The position numbers were made by a program, and so were the translations under genes. The notes below the pieces were generated by a model that saw nothing but the letters and a program-made list of their open reading frames with translations, had not been told where the DNA came from and did no database searches. Shown piece after piece: positions 12,144 to 25,101 of a DNA stretch of 64,000 bases. Within the stretch, counting starts at the first letter, position 1. Every line of letters begins with the position of its first letter. The DNA comes from Penelope pileata (Eukaryota; Chordata; Aves; Galliformes; Cracidae), in NCBI GenBank assembly GCA_013396635.1, contig WBMW01005087.1, positions 558,001 through 622,000 of the forward strand, in the 5' to 3' direction.

Positions 12144-12169
<26 letters not shown>
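12144..12169. repeat. Poly(T) run, 26 bases
   Basis: Uninterrupted T run followed by AAAAAG. No retrotransposon body is attached on either strand, so it is treated as a simple homopolymer. Confidence 0.95.
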
Positions 12170-12176
<7 letters not shown>

Positions 12177-15147
12177 GGTTAATTTTCTTAAGTAGATAAA
12201 AACTTGTACCATTGGCATTTGTGCATATTTTCCTGCAGTGGCTATGCCACTTCTCCTAGCTTACAGGATTCAGCACAGGGTGTAGAAGGGATTATCAAAA
12301 CAAAGCCAGAGATACTCCAGTCCGTTGGTATCCTAGTTTCTGTCCACAGGCAGAACAACTTGCAGGCTAGAAGGCAGCAGACTTGGACTCCCATACTTAT
12401 CAGGATGCTGAATATTAGTAATGTGCTTGTTGCATCACTCCAGGCTTGAGAGCAGTTTATCAGTGATAGGATGCCCCAGCGAAACGTGCCGTGGAGATGT
12501 AACCCCTTTGGGAATCTAGTTCTGCGCGCTTGGCTATCCAAACACAGCCTTATGCTATTGCTTCTTCTAGCACTAAATGATATTTAGCAAATATCTTGCA
12601 AGTACTGATTTTGTACTGATTTATAGTTCTGTTTTCTGATCCCGTAACTAGTAGGGAGAAATAAAGTTTGTCTTTTCCTGGGAAAAAGTAAAGGTCATGT
12701 GTCTCATCAAATTTCATCCTCTAATAGCATGCCTGCTCCCTCAGGGAAATGCCTAATTGTTCCTTGACAGTTTCAGTCTTTTTGCCTGAGTAACATTACT
12801 GAGCATTTGTGCCATAGCTTTTATTAGCTTCTTCATGAAAGAGTTAGGCTCTTAGTTTGCTCTGAACAATTTTGAAGAGTAAACCAAACATAAGCAGACT
12901 CCTAACATGTAAGATTTGCAATTGAAATAAGACCTGCGTAAAATACTGTAGATAAATGTACAAGGCGTGCTGTAGCATATGATGCATCTCAGCACAGGGA
13001 AAAGCACTGATGATATTAGCTAACAAAAAACACCACCTCCAGAGAAATAGGAGATCCTTCTCTCTGAAGAGAAATTTCATTCATTAGGCCTCAAGCTCCA
13101 TAAGTTGATCTTCTTCCTTATACATCAGCATCTGCATTCATCTGCTCTACTGAACAACTAGCAGCTAGCGAGTCTAGCCTCCCACATGGCTTTCTGTGGC
13201 CAAAGGTGAGAAAGAAGAGATGGTTACTCATTTGCTGAGCTACCACAAGCCAGTGTACCCCACCGTGCTCATCCTACTTTGTAAGGTAGAAAAATTCAGG
13301 TTTATCACATATCCCAGCAGGTGGACTGCAAAGTCTCATCTCTAAGAGCCCAGGTGAGTGCTTATCTCATCGTTGTGAGTACTGATCCTACAAATGGCCA
13401 CACACTTAAGTGCTCTGCTTCAATGCAGCACCATGGGCTGGGTTAGAGTTAGTTGAACTATATAAATAAGCATCTACAAGACATCATCTGAATGCCTGCA
13501 AGATGTGACCTGATGTCTATAAGACATCACCTGAGATCTGGTATTTCACAGGCACTGTACTTCCACCCTTGGTAAAAGATGTGTTTAGAAACAAGTTAGA
13601 TCATTAACTTCAGAACTACCAAGAGAAGAAGACACCTTATTTTACCACAGTGAGACTCAAGTAGCCAGTTGTCACAAAAGACTAAATAGAAAGGTACATA
13701 ATCGACAAGATAGTTGATTAACTTCACCCAGTGTTCATTTTTAATTATAGAACAGCCTGAAGGCTAGCTATGAAATCAAGTCTTCACTGTGGAAGGCCAG
13801 ATAGTCACATGCGCTGTGGCTCTGCCTCTCCAGCAGCGCGGATTGGATGCCATTTCGACAACTCTTCTCTACACATACATACAGCATGTGCTTATTTCAC
13901 TGCTGGGAACAAAATGACTGTGTATAGGATAAAAAAAGAATGAGGTGTATGTCTGCTGAACTTCATACACTTCTTTGCCAACACAAGGGCAGCAAGCTGG
14001 ATGCAGCTGTCACATGGCTCCCATACAAAGTTATACAACTGCACGCCTGCTCTTCAGGAAAGCTCACCAGGCTGAACAGACACAAGCCAAGCAGGAGCTG
14101 GGCAGGAAGAGATTAAGCAGTTTGCCTAAAGCCAATGCCAGGGTTGCGAGCAGCATCTACACTTCCCATCAACCCACTCCCCAGCCCCTACACTCATGCG
14201 TCAAGAAATTATCCTTTCAACTGAATGATTTGACATTTATGTTAAATGTATCCTTGCCTTACCTATAGGCATTTTCTAATGCATGAAAATAAAATTTCCC
14301 TATTTGGAAAAAGGCTGACTTGGCTTTGTTTCAACTCAGCATCCTCTTGTCTTCAGCCCTTTTGCTGTGAAGGCCAACTGCATCTGCGCATAGACGATGC
14401 ATACGTCAGAAGTACTTTAAATGTCAGTGCTTATCTTTTGTAGGGGCTTTCAGGCAAGCCTATGATTAAAACTAGATATTCAAGCAGAAGATGAATATAT
14501 TACATCCTCAGGCTCCTTAAGTCATGATCCATATTTATAATGCAAGACTAATGCTTCTGTTGAATAATTACATCTTTCACCTGCCCGTTCTTCTTCCCCA
14601 CACCCATACATATACACAGAAACGAATATATAGCCTTTAAAGTGAGCAATAACTCACCCCAAAGACAGAATAGCTTCATGGAGTATATGTACACCGGAGA
14701 GAGTTTAATTCTGTAACTATCATGCAATCCTTGCAGTTGCCAATTTAATTCAGACAGATACCTTCCTACTCAGTATGAAAAAAAGAAAAGAGGAGAAAAA
14801 TTAATGTTCCAGAGGGGCCAAAGCCCTCAGGAGTTAAAGCTAACCCCCACGCAAAGGATTTTGGTAGTCAGCTTCATTCCAGCTCCAGGTGACTGCCTTC
14901 CTTCCAAAAAGCCATCTGATTGGAAGAGCCTGGGATCCTGTTTTGTCTGTGCTTCAGAAAAGGTGCTTCTTTAGGAATACAATCAACTTTAAAATGTTTG
15001 GAAGCCACTGAATCCAGAAGTAATACAAATAAGTACAACAGGATCTCAAGTATTACTTTTCAACTAACCTCACGTACTCATCTACTCTCAACTAATCTAA
15101 TCTCTTCCGGTAAAAAGCAGGGCCACAGGGTCCCAAAGTCACACCAC

Positions 15148-15169
15148 AAAAAAAAAAAAAAAAAAAAAA
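15148..15169. repeat. Poly(A) run, 22 bases
   Basis: Uninterrupted A run. The sequence upstream is not recognised as a retrocopy. Confidence 0.95.
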
Positions 15170-16172
15170 TCTATTTGCTGTTAAAGTCAGACTTCCGATT
15201 AGAAGGAACATTGACCAAGATCCTAGAAGCTTAAACTCATCGTTCTTCCTGTAATCTCCTCAGGGGTACAGATTCCTTTACAGAAGAAAGCACCAGCATC
15301 AGTAAGGATTCCACACAGTGAAACAAAAGAGATGAGCGCTGCATTCATTAAAGCTGGTTGGGAAGTGCAAGTTTCATGCACATGTATATGCATGCACACA
15401 CTTCCAGTTCATCAGAAAGTTTTTCTTTAAGTTAAAACCTTTAGTAAAAACCTGCTCTGGAAGTGGAAGTGCTGTTAGCAACAGCAAAATAACATACCAT
15501 GAAAAAAAGTATTTCTTGACAGAACCTTATGTTTTGCCAAAAAACTTTATTAAAAAATTCCTAGTAGCTCTCATCACTCTTTTCACCTTGCCTAAAATTT
15601 GCCTTACAACACACAAAGTGAACAGAAAGTTCCATGAGCCTACGTATTCCCTCACGCTGTCCAATTACTCCAGAGTGATTTTTGCAGCAAGTTTGTCACT
15701 GTAGACCTGGTCTCAGATAACCAAGCACAGTCAATGCAATATTTGTGGCTCAGATGCCTCTGAAGGGATTTTAAAATCCAAATCCCCTGGGCTGGCAGAA
15801 GTATATGTTAGTTACATTGGCCCACTCAAGAAAGAAGCTGCAGCTGCAACGATAGCTGTAACACATTCTGGATGCCAGAGCCAGACAGGAATACCCGTGG
15901 AGCAGAAGTTCACCTGAGAATTAAGCTCTCCAACACTGAGCATGTCACTGAGACACTCCTTGGAGAGTGGACGCATGGAAGTGCACGTAGCATTGTGTTG
16001 TAAGAGAGGGGCAGAGTATCATGGAAACAGCTACTGCCTTCTTACTTTATTCCTACAATTGCTTAAAAAGACATTGAAAACTCCTGGCTCTTCCCTACTG
16101 GCTCACTTGTATCAAAGTGATTTGTCTTCCATGTTTTTAACACTTAAAGACTGAAGTGTTACTTTTTGGTAA

Positions 16173-16350
16173 CAGGAACAGGCTGCTTAGGGAGATGTTG
16201 GAGTCATCGTTCTTGGAGGTGTTCAAGAAACATCTGGATGAGGTACTAAGGGACATGGTTTAGTGGTTTAATGGGTAATCTTGGCAGCAGGTGGATGGTT
16301 GGACTAGATGATCTTGGAGGCCTTTTCCAACCTTGATGGTTCTATGATTC
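16173..16350 (+). repeat. CR1 LINE 3' fragment
   Basis: Plus orientation. It contains CAGGCTGCTTAGGGAGATGT, a GGAGGTGTTCAAGAAACATC block and GGTTGGACTAGATGATCTTG. It ends CCAACCTTGATGGTTCTATG ATTCT. These are standard CR1 3' UTR blocks; the copy is moderately diverged and 5'-truncated. Confidence 0.93.
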
Positions 16351-18205
16351 TCCTTGTGTGCGGCTAGCCTGGAATTTTACTGCACATCCTGACCAAGAAG
16401 CAGGGCGTAACCAAGCTGCTGAGCTGCTCTCCCATCTTTCCTGTCAGCAGAGAGAAGAAAAGAGTAACAGTGGGGCTTACCAGTCCTGGCTTGCAACAAA
16501 TTACCTCAGCTCAGTGCTGCAGCAGGTGAAGGATGTCAAGGCTGCATCTACAGCCTGCATTGAGACAAAAAAACAGCCTTCCTGTGACTTGTAGTCTAAA
16601 TTTGTCCCTGTGAGAGTTTGTTAATTCAGAGGAGCTCTGATTTCCCATCCAAGTATTTATCTGCCAGTAGGGCATACAAGCAGAGAGGATGTCCTGCTGA
16701 GTTTTAACATGGTAAAATTAGGCCCCTAGAATATTCAGTTCCTCGCCAGAAGGAGGTATGGACAAGATGGATGCATTATCTTTTACTGGTATCTAAACAA
16801 TAGCATGAGGTCAATGCTGCACAATGTATGCATCCTCCACAGTATTTCACTGCATGTGTGTCTTATTTCTACCATTCACTGCAACTGCAGCTGAAGAGTT
16901 CAGTTTTAAAAAAAATTAGTAACCAATTGGCCTAATTTGTGATATTTGTACCACATCTCAGAAATGAAGTAGGTTCCTGGAATATTCTAAAATATTTTGC
17001 TGCTGGGAAGAAATTCACAACAAAATGCAGTCACTGCATTTGACATGCATCTTCTAGCTTAAATCTAAAGATGATTACATTTGTCATCGCATGACACATA
17101 GGACATGTGCTCTGCGTTTCACTTGTTCCGCCAGCTACTTTGTTTAACATTGCAGGTTTCCTCACTGCTGCGTGTGTCTAGTTCTTAAAGACCAATCTTA
17201 AATGATGCTCTATTTACTGTGGCAGAAACAGGATACAGTCCAGTTGAGATACAGGGGAGCAGCTGCATCTGAGATTTGTTTCTGCTTTGTCATTATGAAT
17301 AAATAATACCCCAGACCTGGGAAGTAAGAAAGCAGTAGAATGCTTGCAAGCATTTGGTAAGGCAGGTAGATCTTAAGATTAATCTTCATATTAATTAAGA
17401 AGCTGATATACTTATGACATGCTAGTATTAATTTTTGAAGACAGTTTAGCCTTTACAAAAGTCAAGACAGGATAGAAACTCACCTTGCCAAATCGACGAG
17501 TGCAAAGCGGTGACAGCTATGTTACCATGTGCTAAATTGAACAAAACATTTGCAAATCACCTCTTACTAACTTAATTGCACCTAGGCTATCATCACAAAG
17601 GAGCATTAGCAGTCACTGCAGTCTCTTCTTGCCAGTGGGCTGATCTACACATTTCACCAAGTCCCACTGCTCACAAACCAACTCACATTGACCAAACCAG
17701 CTGGGAGCAGCTTGTCTGGACAAGGACTCCAGGACTGTCCTCAAAGCAGGAAAGAATCTGATCTATTCAGCCATTCATTCATTTCCCTTGAGAAAGCTGT
17801 GGGAACCCTTAGAAAGCAACTACTGTAAAAGGTGCTTTGCTTTTACCATCTACTGCTGCGAATGCTGCCCTGCTCCTGCAGGTCTGTTGACCCAAAATAC
17901 AACCCTGGGGGCTGACTGGCAGAGCCTCCTGGGGCTGGCGAGATTAGCAGAGCTATTGCTGCCTCATGAAACGGGCACACACTTCATAAAGACAACAAAT
18001 ACATACCCAGAAATTTGCCACAGAATAAAAGTAGAAGGAAAGCATGCAGAGATAATTTAGAGAATTTCCAAAGCTTCATGTCAAACATAGCTCCTTACGT
18101 ACGTGAAGGTTTGTCAGTGCATAAAACATGTGTTACTGTTTTCCCCCGCTCTAGATTTAGTCCTTGCTAAGGAGCAGGGAACAGCATTCATCTGCACACA
18201 CACAA

Positions 18206-18252
18206 GGCCTATTATTATTATTACAAGGCCTATTACTATTATTAATATTAGA
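18206..18252. repeat. Imperfect ATT/TTA microsatellite
   Basis: Two near-identical blocks of CAAGGCCTATTA followed by TTATTATTA-type repeats, about 25 bases apart. It looks like a small local duplication within a decayed trinucleotide repeat. Confidence 0.7.
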
Positions 18253-18489
18253 AGTGCAGTGAAAAATCTACCAAGTGTCACTACCTCTAAAGAAAGTTTT
18301 GATAGTCCTAAGGACTTAACTACAAGCCCCAAAACACAAACTGAAGTGCAAACGCATCTTAAAATGCTTCATATACACCAAGACACTTCCAACAACAGCA
18401 CCTATACTAGGTTAGCATTCAGCAAAGGCAACCTAGCTCAGCCTCAAGAGAAAAAAGCCTCCAAAGCCAACGTTCACTTAAGTCTTTAA

Positions 18490-18526
18490 GGGGGGGGGAA
18501 GAGGGGAAAAGGGGAAAAGGGAAGGT
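18490..18526 (+). repeat. G/A-rich tract with spaced G runs
   Basis: A run of nine G followed by AAGA and then GGGG, GGGG and GGG separated by A runs. There are four or more G runs of at least three, so G-quadruplex formation is possible on the plus strand. Confidence 0.8.
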
Positions 18527-20400
18527 TAAAACCAATTTCACACAGATGAATACCCTGAAGAAGATTACACGTGTTGCCTGGATGCTAGCAAGACAAAACC
18601 TGATGAGGAGTCTCACTGAAATTTCATGCTCCTTCCATAAGCGAGGGGACTGAGCTCCAGTAGAAGACTTATCCCAACTACAACACACTGCAACTACAAC
18701 AATTATTTCAATATGTTAACCCATACAGACTGCATTCTGCTTTAGAAAGCCTTATGCTTTTGCCAGGATTATATTAAGTTTGTCTGTACCTTATCAGTTT
18801 TTCCAGAGAAAGCAAGGAAATCCATTATGAAGAGCTAATGGGTTTTCTTACCATAAATCAAGGTGTACACAGTGCGATTTTTCTGTGATGTCTATACTAT
18901 ATTCTCAGCAGAAAAGTGCCCCAAGTGGTCTGGAATACTGTGACATCACATTTGCTGACATACGAACATGTCAACACAACTTGTATTACCATGCACTGGT
19001 GCATCCTAACCGAGCACAGTCCTTCACCTGCAAGAGAATATTCTTTATATCTCAAGAGTAAACTAACTTCTGTTATGTTGACTTAAAATGTCTACCCTTT
19101 GATTCAGCTCATTCCTGGATTGTTGGGTAATTCTGCTCTAAACATTTCCTTAAAAGTAAAACATACCCTGATTCACTTATAGCTATATTAAAAAAACACA
19201 TTTTTGAATTGAAAAGTAATAAAGATTACTAATTTAGAGATTAAAGCATTCCAAAAGAATCTGAACCACAATGTTACACTGCACATTGAATCATGTATTA
19301 AGATGCAGCCAGAAGACTCAAATTTAACCTTTAGAGAGTGCCCAGGAAAATCCTACCTCCATCTTTCTGTGTGTACTCTTCACGATAAAGAAAAGCCCCT
19401 CTCGCTACCACAAAAACTTATCAACAGTTTAATCAAGCTTCCCACAAGTCTCATTTATTTTGCCTTAGAGTTTACCTGAGTCAGCCCCCCCGAAGTTCTT
19501 CTCCACACGCACTGAGTGAGGAGTCCTTTTTGCTGTTGTTTGCCAACACTCATGTTTCACTGTTAACAAACACTCAACGGGGAGCTGCACCCTGCAGGTA
19601 TAACCCAGAACTCATTAACCCCACAAGGATGGGATCAAAGCTGAGATGGATTTCTCAGTGCCAGCTTCCTCACCTTGCTGCAGTGCCTCAGGGAAGAGGG
19701 ATTTGCAGACCCACATGGCAAGAACAGGGTTCCCTGTAAGCTCTACCCTGAAGATAAAAACAGGAGGGTTGCCATTCTCCCGCTATAAAGCCTCAGTTGA
19801 AAGGGAAGTTTCTGCTAATGCTACAGTGTCTAACATGGAAGAATTTAAGCACCTGTTCGAGATCTTCGAAAGAGAGGTTTTACTGTCCTCCTGCATGAAA
19901 TTGCTTCTGCATCTGTTCTTCACAGGTATCACACAGCCTGGCAGAAGACTTGGTCCACAGCAGCACAAACATTGCTTAAGAGAGCTGTGTCCAGACTACA
20001 GACCTAAGTCACAGGCTTCAGCAAGAAAGAGGGTGTATGGCCAATCTGCTGTTTTTCAGCAAATCAAAGCTGGAAAGGACAGATCACACAGTGCTGTGTA
20101 TGCAGCACAGAGGCAGCTCCAGCACCGGGGAGAAGCTCTCCCTCCTGCCTTAGGTTCCCTGGGCAGGTGTGGTTCTGTGACAGGGCCTAGGGTCAGCTCC
20201 CAGAGGTGAGGAGTACATCAGTACCCAGTGAGCAAAGCATTGACCTTCTGCATCAAGCTCTGGCCAGTTCCCGCATCAAGTACTGCTCAGCCCACAGGAG
20301 AGCTGCTCTGTGAGACAGAAAAAGATTTTCTAGCAGAGAATGAGCAAAGCTATCTTTCAAAATACTAAGCACATGCATTTGCAAATACTACTGACATCAT

Positions 20401-20444
20401 GGTTCCTTTAATGTTGGTTCCTTTAATGTTTGTTCCTTTAGTTG
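20401..20444. repeat. 15-bp tandem repeat, about 2.9 units
   Basis: GGTTCCTTTAATGTT occurs twice exactly and is followed by a diverged third unit (TGTTCCTTTAGTTG). It is a small minisatellite. Confidence 0.9.
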
Positions 20445-22395
20445 AATAGCACTACACAGAAATCTAGTGAAAATTACCACTTTTCCTTGAATCGTTGATG
20501 TTTTTCCAATGGTCCCTGCATCAACCTTTGATTAACAAACCAACCTTTTCAAAAGCCACTACACTGCCTGAGCAGAGCAGCCCAGGGATCTGCCTTTCAT
20601 TGCTTGCAATTGCTGCTAGAAACTCAGGAAGGGTGTGTATGCCTCAGCAACCTCCTGAAGGGAGCTCTGCTTGTTTTCCTGCACTCTGCCATACCCTATC
20701 TGGAACATTTAAGTATTTTACCAGGAAAGCCAGGCACAGTATCAAAAGGTCTCATTTCCTGGCTGTACAATCAAGGACAGCAACAGTAGACATGATGGGC
20801 ATCTGGGTACAGCTGCTAACAAACCATGAGTGCAAGCTGAATGTACAGTTGCTGACACTACTGCAGGACTGCTCTTGGAAACAGAAATATTTTAAAAACT
20901 CAGATTTAACAAGCTTCATATTTAGACCCAGGACGTCACTTTAAAAAAGTTTAAGACATTGCCAAGGGAAGGTTTTTTGGTTTATTAACAAGTGCAGTAA
21001 GTTTGAGAAGATTCCAGCGGTCCTTTCACCATTTATAGGATTAAATTGCTCTAGTTTGCCAAACCTATCTTGGTTTAAAATAGATATAAAGATTACTCTG
21101 TTTCTACTTATTCTACAGAAATCCAGTACATGCAGCATAACAATATTCACCTGGGATTCAATACCTTGAGTATATCTTTATTGGTAGCAAAGGGAAAAAG
21201 CTTCAGCCCAATAGGATCAAAAACTTTCAGTTGCATTATTACTTCCAAAGAGACAAACAGCACTTCATTTGTTCCACAGATAATCATATAATTTCAGGAT
21301 GTCTTTGATCTTGCCCGGACCAAGATAAAACGTATCCTTCAAATTATTCTTAGTGTTTTAACCCACTTTTGTGCAAATAAAGCTAGATTGTGCAAAAAGT
21401 TATGAATCAAAAGTAGATGTTTATGTCAAGAGGACAACATCTGTCATTACCTCCTGTAGAGGCTTATCCTCACTGGACTGGGAAGACAGGAGATGCGTAT
21501 CTCCTCACTTAAGTTGAGGCCTCTCCCACCTAGCTGTTTAAGCACCCTGTGCAGTCAGAAGAAAAGCCCATCCAGAGAATGATCCCTATTATATTATGAA
21601 AAGTATCCTTGGAGTGATTTACCACATCTACTCTTTGAACAAACCGTGAGAGGACAGAGACACCTCCAGGGATCTTAAATTAGGAGAGATTAATCCCTAC
21701 TGCAATGATTACAGAGGGGAAGATAGATGACAACCTAACACTTCGCTCTTCACTTTTTGGGAAGCAAATTCATGGAAGGTTAAGGTAGTCCCTGCCTTCT
21801 AATACAAGACAAAGCAAGACAGAACCCACAAATCTCTTGCTATGTATCCTCACCCAGAATCAGGGCACCTACATTTTGTACAAAAATTATACAACAGGTC
21901 ACCCCAAATGGCTCAAGAGCAGTTCAGCACAAAGCAAACTCTTGGGGATAGGAGTTATGGTTTAAATATCCCTCACCAAAAGTAATTTCATCCAAACATG
22001 CTACGTGCTAGGTGAATGCTGCAGATCTCTTGAATAGAAAAAAAGAACTAACCCACTTCCTCCTCTCTATTTCTTGAGCTGTATTTCTTTTCTCAGCTGA
22101 CATTTCATCCCTATTAACTATTCTATTGATAAAGGAATTCATTCTGGAAACACCCTACCCATGACTTAACCTGACTGGAAACAGTCGCTTCTTCTGGAGA
22201 GGGAGAACAGCTGCCCCTCAATGCAACATAACCAGACTTGATATATTTTGTAGCTCAGGTTTATGTCAAGAGGTTAGGAAAGCTATTAGCACCCATAAGC
22301 ACTTACCAAGAATTCAGCCGTGCTGTTTGCATAGGCTTACATGGCACCAAACAAATGTATTATATTATTACCATGTGAAATCTACCAGAATGCAA

Positions 22396-22401
22396 TTTAT
22401 T
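22396..22401 (-). terminator. Candidate polyadenylation signal for gene A
   Basis: TTTATT on the plus strand reads AATAAA on the minus strand, about 450 bases downstream of the candidate stop codon at 22852. This hexamer is common by chance in AT-rich DNA, so it supports the model only weakly. Confidence 0.3.
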
Positions 22402-22851
22402 GAAACAGCAGTCATAAAGAGCAGAAGATATCTTACTGCTTACAGCAAAAGCCTTTCCCCTCCTCCAGCCATGAAAAGATCAAGTGCCTCCCCTGATTCA
22501 ATAACTGCACAATAATCTGCCTTTACAGGATGAAATCATATCATGCTTCAACTCCTTTTAGGAGGAGGAAACCCACCACACAATTTTCCAACTTTGCTCT
22601 GATTTTAGGTGTATCACCACAAGACAGTTACGGCAATATCGCATTTGAAAGCTTTCCAAGAATGTGCCACTGAACACCAGGCTCTCTTCTCACAATGCAT
22701 TCAAGTAAATAGCATTATGTTAGTCACACAATGAAATATGTTCTGAAGCATGCAGAAGAAAACATGCCCATACAAAACCTCGACTATATAATAATCAAAC
22801 AGGGGCTTAACTGCTTCCAAGTCTCAACCATTCAAACAGCCTCTATTACTG

Positions 22852-22992
22852 TTATATTGGTCTCATCATTTTCTGCAGTGCCATAAATGCAGCTGTCAGA
22901 CAGGCAACTTGCTGACTCAGGCACCGGTTCCCCTGTTGTACTTGTTTCAGCATGACTTGGTCAGCACGTAATCTCATTTGTAGCTTCTGAAG
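22852..22992 (-). CDS. Candidate terminal coding exon, coiled-coil C-terminus (gene A)
   Basis: Product not recognised. The acceptor is good (TTTGTTATTTATTGCAG), followed by 46 codons and a TAA stop. The peptide starts LQKLQMRLRADQVMLKQVQQ and ends LTAAFMALQKMMRPI. It has nine Gln, seven Leu and five Met, with hydrophobic residues spaced as in an amphipathic helix or coiled coil. The exon starts in phase 0, matching the phase-0 end of the candidate exon at 50899-50992, whose peptide has the same Gln/Leu character. Joined, they form one continuous predicted coiled coil. The intron would be about 28 kb. A possible AATAAA follows at 22396-22401. This is the most gene-like minus frame in the window, but no homologue was identified. 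Confidence 0.45.
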   Translation of the reverse strand, partial: LQKLQMRLRADQVMLKQVQQGNRCLSQQVACLTAAFMALQKMMRPI

Positions 22993-24910
22993 CTGCAATA
23001 AATAACAAACATACGTACATGAGGGGCTTGTCAAGCAACACAAGCTGTATAACTATCAAAGTGGAAATAAAACACCAACACTGATTATATGAATCACCAC
23101 ACCTCAGCTGGTAAATGCCAAACACACAGCATGGTGGGAGAGAAGTAGCAGCTCCAGATTTCTCTCTATTAGCAGTGACTGTGGGAGACAAAAGACTCAT
23201 TAAAAACAAGCCTGGAAAGCATTCAGGGAGTAATACGTGTGCATGCACATTTGCTTGGCTTCACCATAACACTGTAGAGCATTTTACCTGAAATGCTTTC
23301 CTCCAACAATTTGATTCTCCTAATATATCTAGCCACACACTATTACTGGTGTTTCCCCTATAATACACATAAGGCTTTTACCTGTGTAACATTTCCTTTG
23401 ATTTCATTTACTCTTTCAATGTTTTCCCATCAACACAAGATTTGAACAGATTAATGAGCTGTACCACTAGGAAAGCAACATTGAGTATTAATTATGATGG
23501 CCTTCATTATTTCCTCTCTAAACAAAGAGAAACTACATCTGCCAGTGCCAGGGATTTATTCTGCTTTAAGGACGATATCAAAGAAAATAAAAACAAAAGC
23601 AGCAGGCAAGAATAAAGCAAGCAAGACACTGAACAAATCCCTTAGCTGATATGGGACATACATACAAAAGGCATCCAGGGAAAAGATGCAGAGGTAGTTT
23701 GAAAATCAAGTGCCGGATAAGAGAGAAACAGTCCCAAGCAAACCCTCAGGAGGTAAATGGGAACATAAGAAGAACGCATTCATCAATTCAAGTCAGCAGT
23801 ACTACTGGCGAGTGGCCATGGAAAGTTGTCTGCTACCCATGGTTGAGATTCTAAGCATTAATTGTAAGGTTTTTTCCCCGCTCAACTACAGGTGTATGGA
23901 TACACGAACAACTAGGAAAAAAAAGACAGTTTAATAGGGCTAACTTCAATCACAATACTTAACATATTCTATGCACTACAGAAATAGCTCAACTCAGTAC
24001 TGCTAGCTTCTTTATGTAGGTATATGAGGAAAAATGGATCTTCCTAAAATATGCTACTTGTTAACAAATGTTAGGGTTTTCATTCAAACTGCACAATGAT
24101 GATTAATCAAGTCCAATACTGAAGGAAACCCACTAGGCCAGCCTTTACCTATCCCTCCTAATTGGTTAGATACTACACCCAGACAACTTTAGGTCTGAAC
24201 AGACTACTTATTTTACTTTCAGACCTATAAAATACCCAGACCTTGAAAACCTGAGTTCAATAAACAACTTGCAGGCGAAGAGATACTGTTCTGGACCTCC
24301 ACCCCGTCTTGAATTTCAAGCCCTTTTTTGCAGTTCTGCCAGCATGCCCAACCATCATGTTAAACATCTTATTTCTTGGGTAATGAGTCTGAAATGACAG
24401 GAACCCAATTTGTCAGGAAGTCTTAAACTCTACCTGGAAGCAAACAGGACCTGCAAAGTCCTTCCATGCTCAGTGACATGCAGGATATCACCCTGCTGGC
24501 ATCTAAGAATGAAGGCACTCAGGATCGAGATGCAAAATCAGAACACTTTCAAAGTGTTGTAGCAGATTTCAGCTTCTCCACAGTCAAACTTGACCCACAG
24601 TAAAATCTCAAGTCACCTAATCCTCCTCACTTCATTTTACAACATTCTTCAGTTTGATTAGGTTTTGAAATAATTTCAGGAGAGAGAGATTAGGTGAACA
24701 GCAGCCTACTGACTTAAGGCAACATAGGGACAAAGCTGATACAACCAGGCAGCTATTCAGGATCAAATATGTACAGCTTCTCTCTACTGCTCTTCAGAGC
24801 ACGGGTAATACAGGGCCCAGTTCTACAGTCCCACTAGAATACTTTGTTCCTCTCTACCCAGAAGGAAACAGAGGATGGTGAAAAGGGGCGTGAAGCCAAC
24901 AAGCAGAGCA
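22993..24910. other. Gene-free sequence, probable intron
   Basis: No repeat family was recognised. A 95-codon minus frame overlaps the acceptor of the exon at 22992 in another frame and is a shadow. The plus frames at 23651-23934 overlap each other and lack splice context. Confidence 0.4.
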
Positions 24911-25101
24911 CTATAGCTCAATATGCAATGCAATGATCTGCTTCTCAAGACCCACAGGCACAGAAAGCAGAAGAGCAATCAGCTTTGAAAGTGCTCTTTG
25001 ATATGTTATGAGCCGAACAGGCTCCTGGCTATCCCCAGATACGTAGACCAGAGAAGTCAGGTTGACACCATCTTTTGAACTCTCAGCTCTCACTTCCCAT
25101 T
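24911..25101 (-). CDS. Isolated candidate terminal exon
   Basis: Product not recognised. A strong acceptor (CTATTTCTTTCTTCTGTATGCAG) is followed by two bases of a split codon, 62 codons and a TAG stop. The peptide includes WEVRAESSKDGVNLTSLVYV and LSKLIALLLSVPVGLEKQII, the latter a hydrophobic helix-like segment. It lies inside the long intron of candidate gene A, but its entry phase (needs one leftover base) does not match the preferred phase-0 end of the exon at 50899. It would match if that exon were read in its alternative open frame. It may be an alternative 3' exon, part of another transcript, or a pseudo-exon. Confidence 0.28.

Larger units (their letters stand above)
10576..16172. other. 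Gene-free unique sequence with homopolymers
   Basis: No confident exon was seen. It holds a decayed-looking minus frame at 11186-11506 (see findings), a 20-base palindrome at 11997-12016, a T run at 12144-12169 and an A run at 15148-15169. Several plus frames (13975-14268, 14920-15234) have no supporting splice sites. Confidence 0.45.
16351..22395. other. Gene-free unique sequence with simple repeats
   Basis: No recognised transposon. It holds ATT-rich DNA at 18206-18252, a purine tract at 18490-18526, a 15-bp tandem repeat at 20401-20444, and two longer plus frames (18103-18489 and 19646-20209) discussed in findings. A minus frame at 20941-21150 is AT-rich with poor acceptor sites. Confidence 0.45.

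Noticed and set aside
12144..12169. Poly(T) as the tail of a processed retrocopy on the minus strand
   Set aside because: No gene-like or SINE-like body and no target duplication could be found next to it. The same holds for the A runs at 15148, 26219, 32842, 43087 and 44502.
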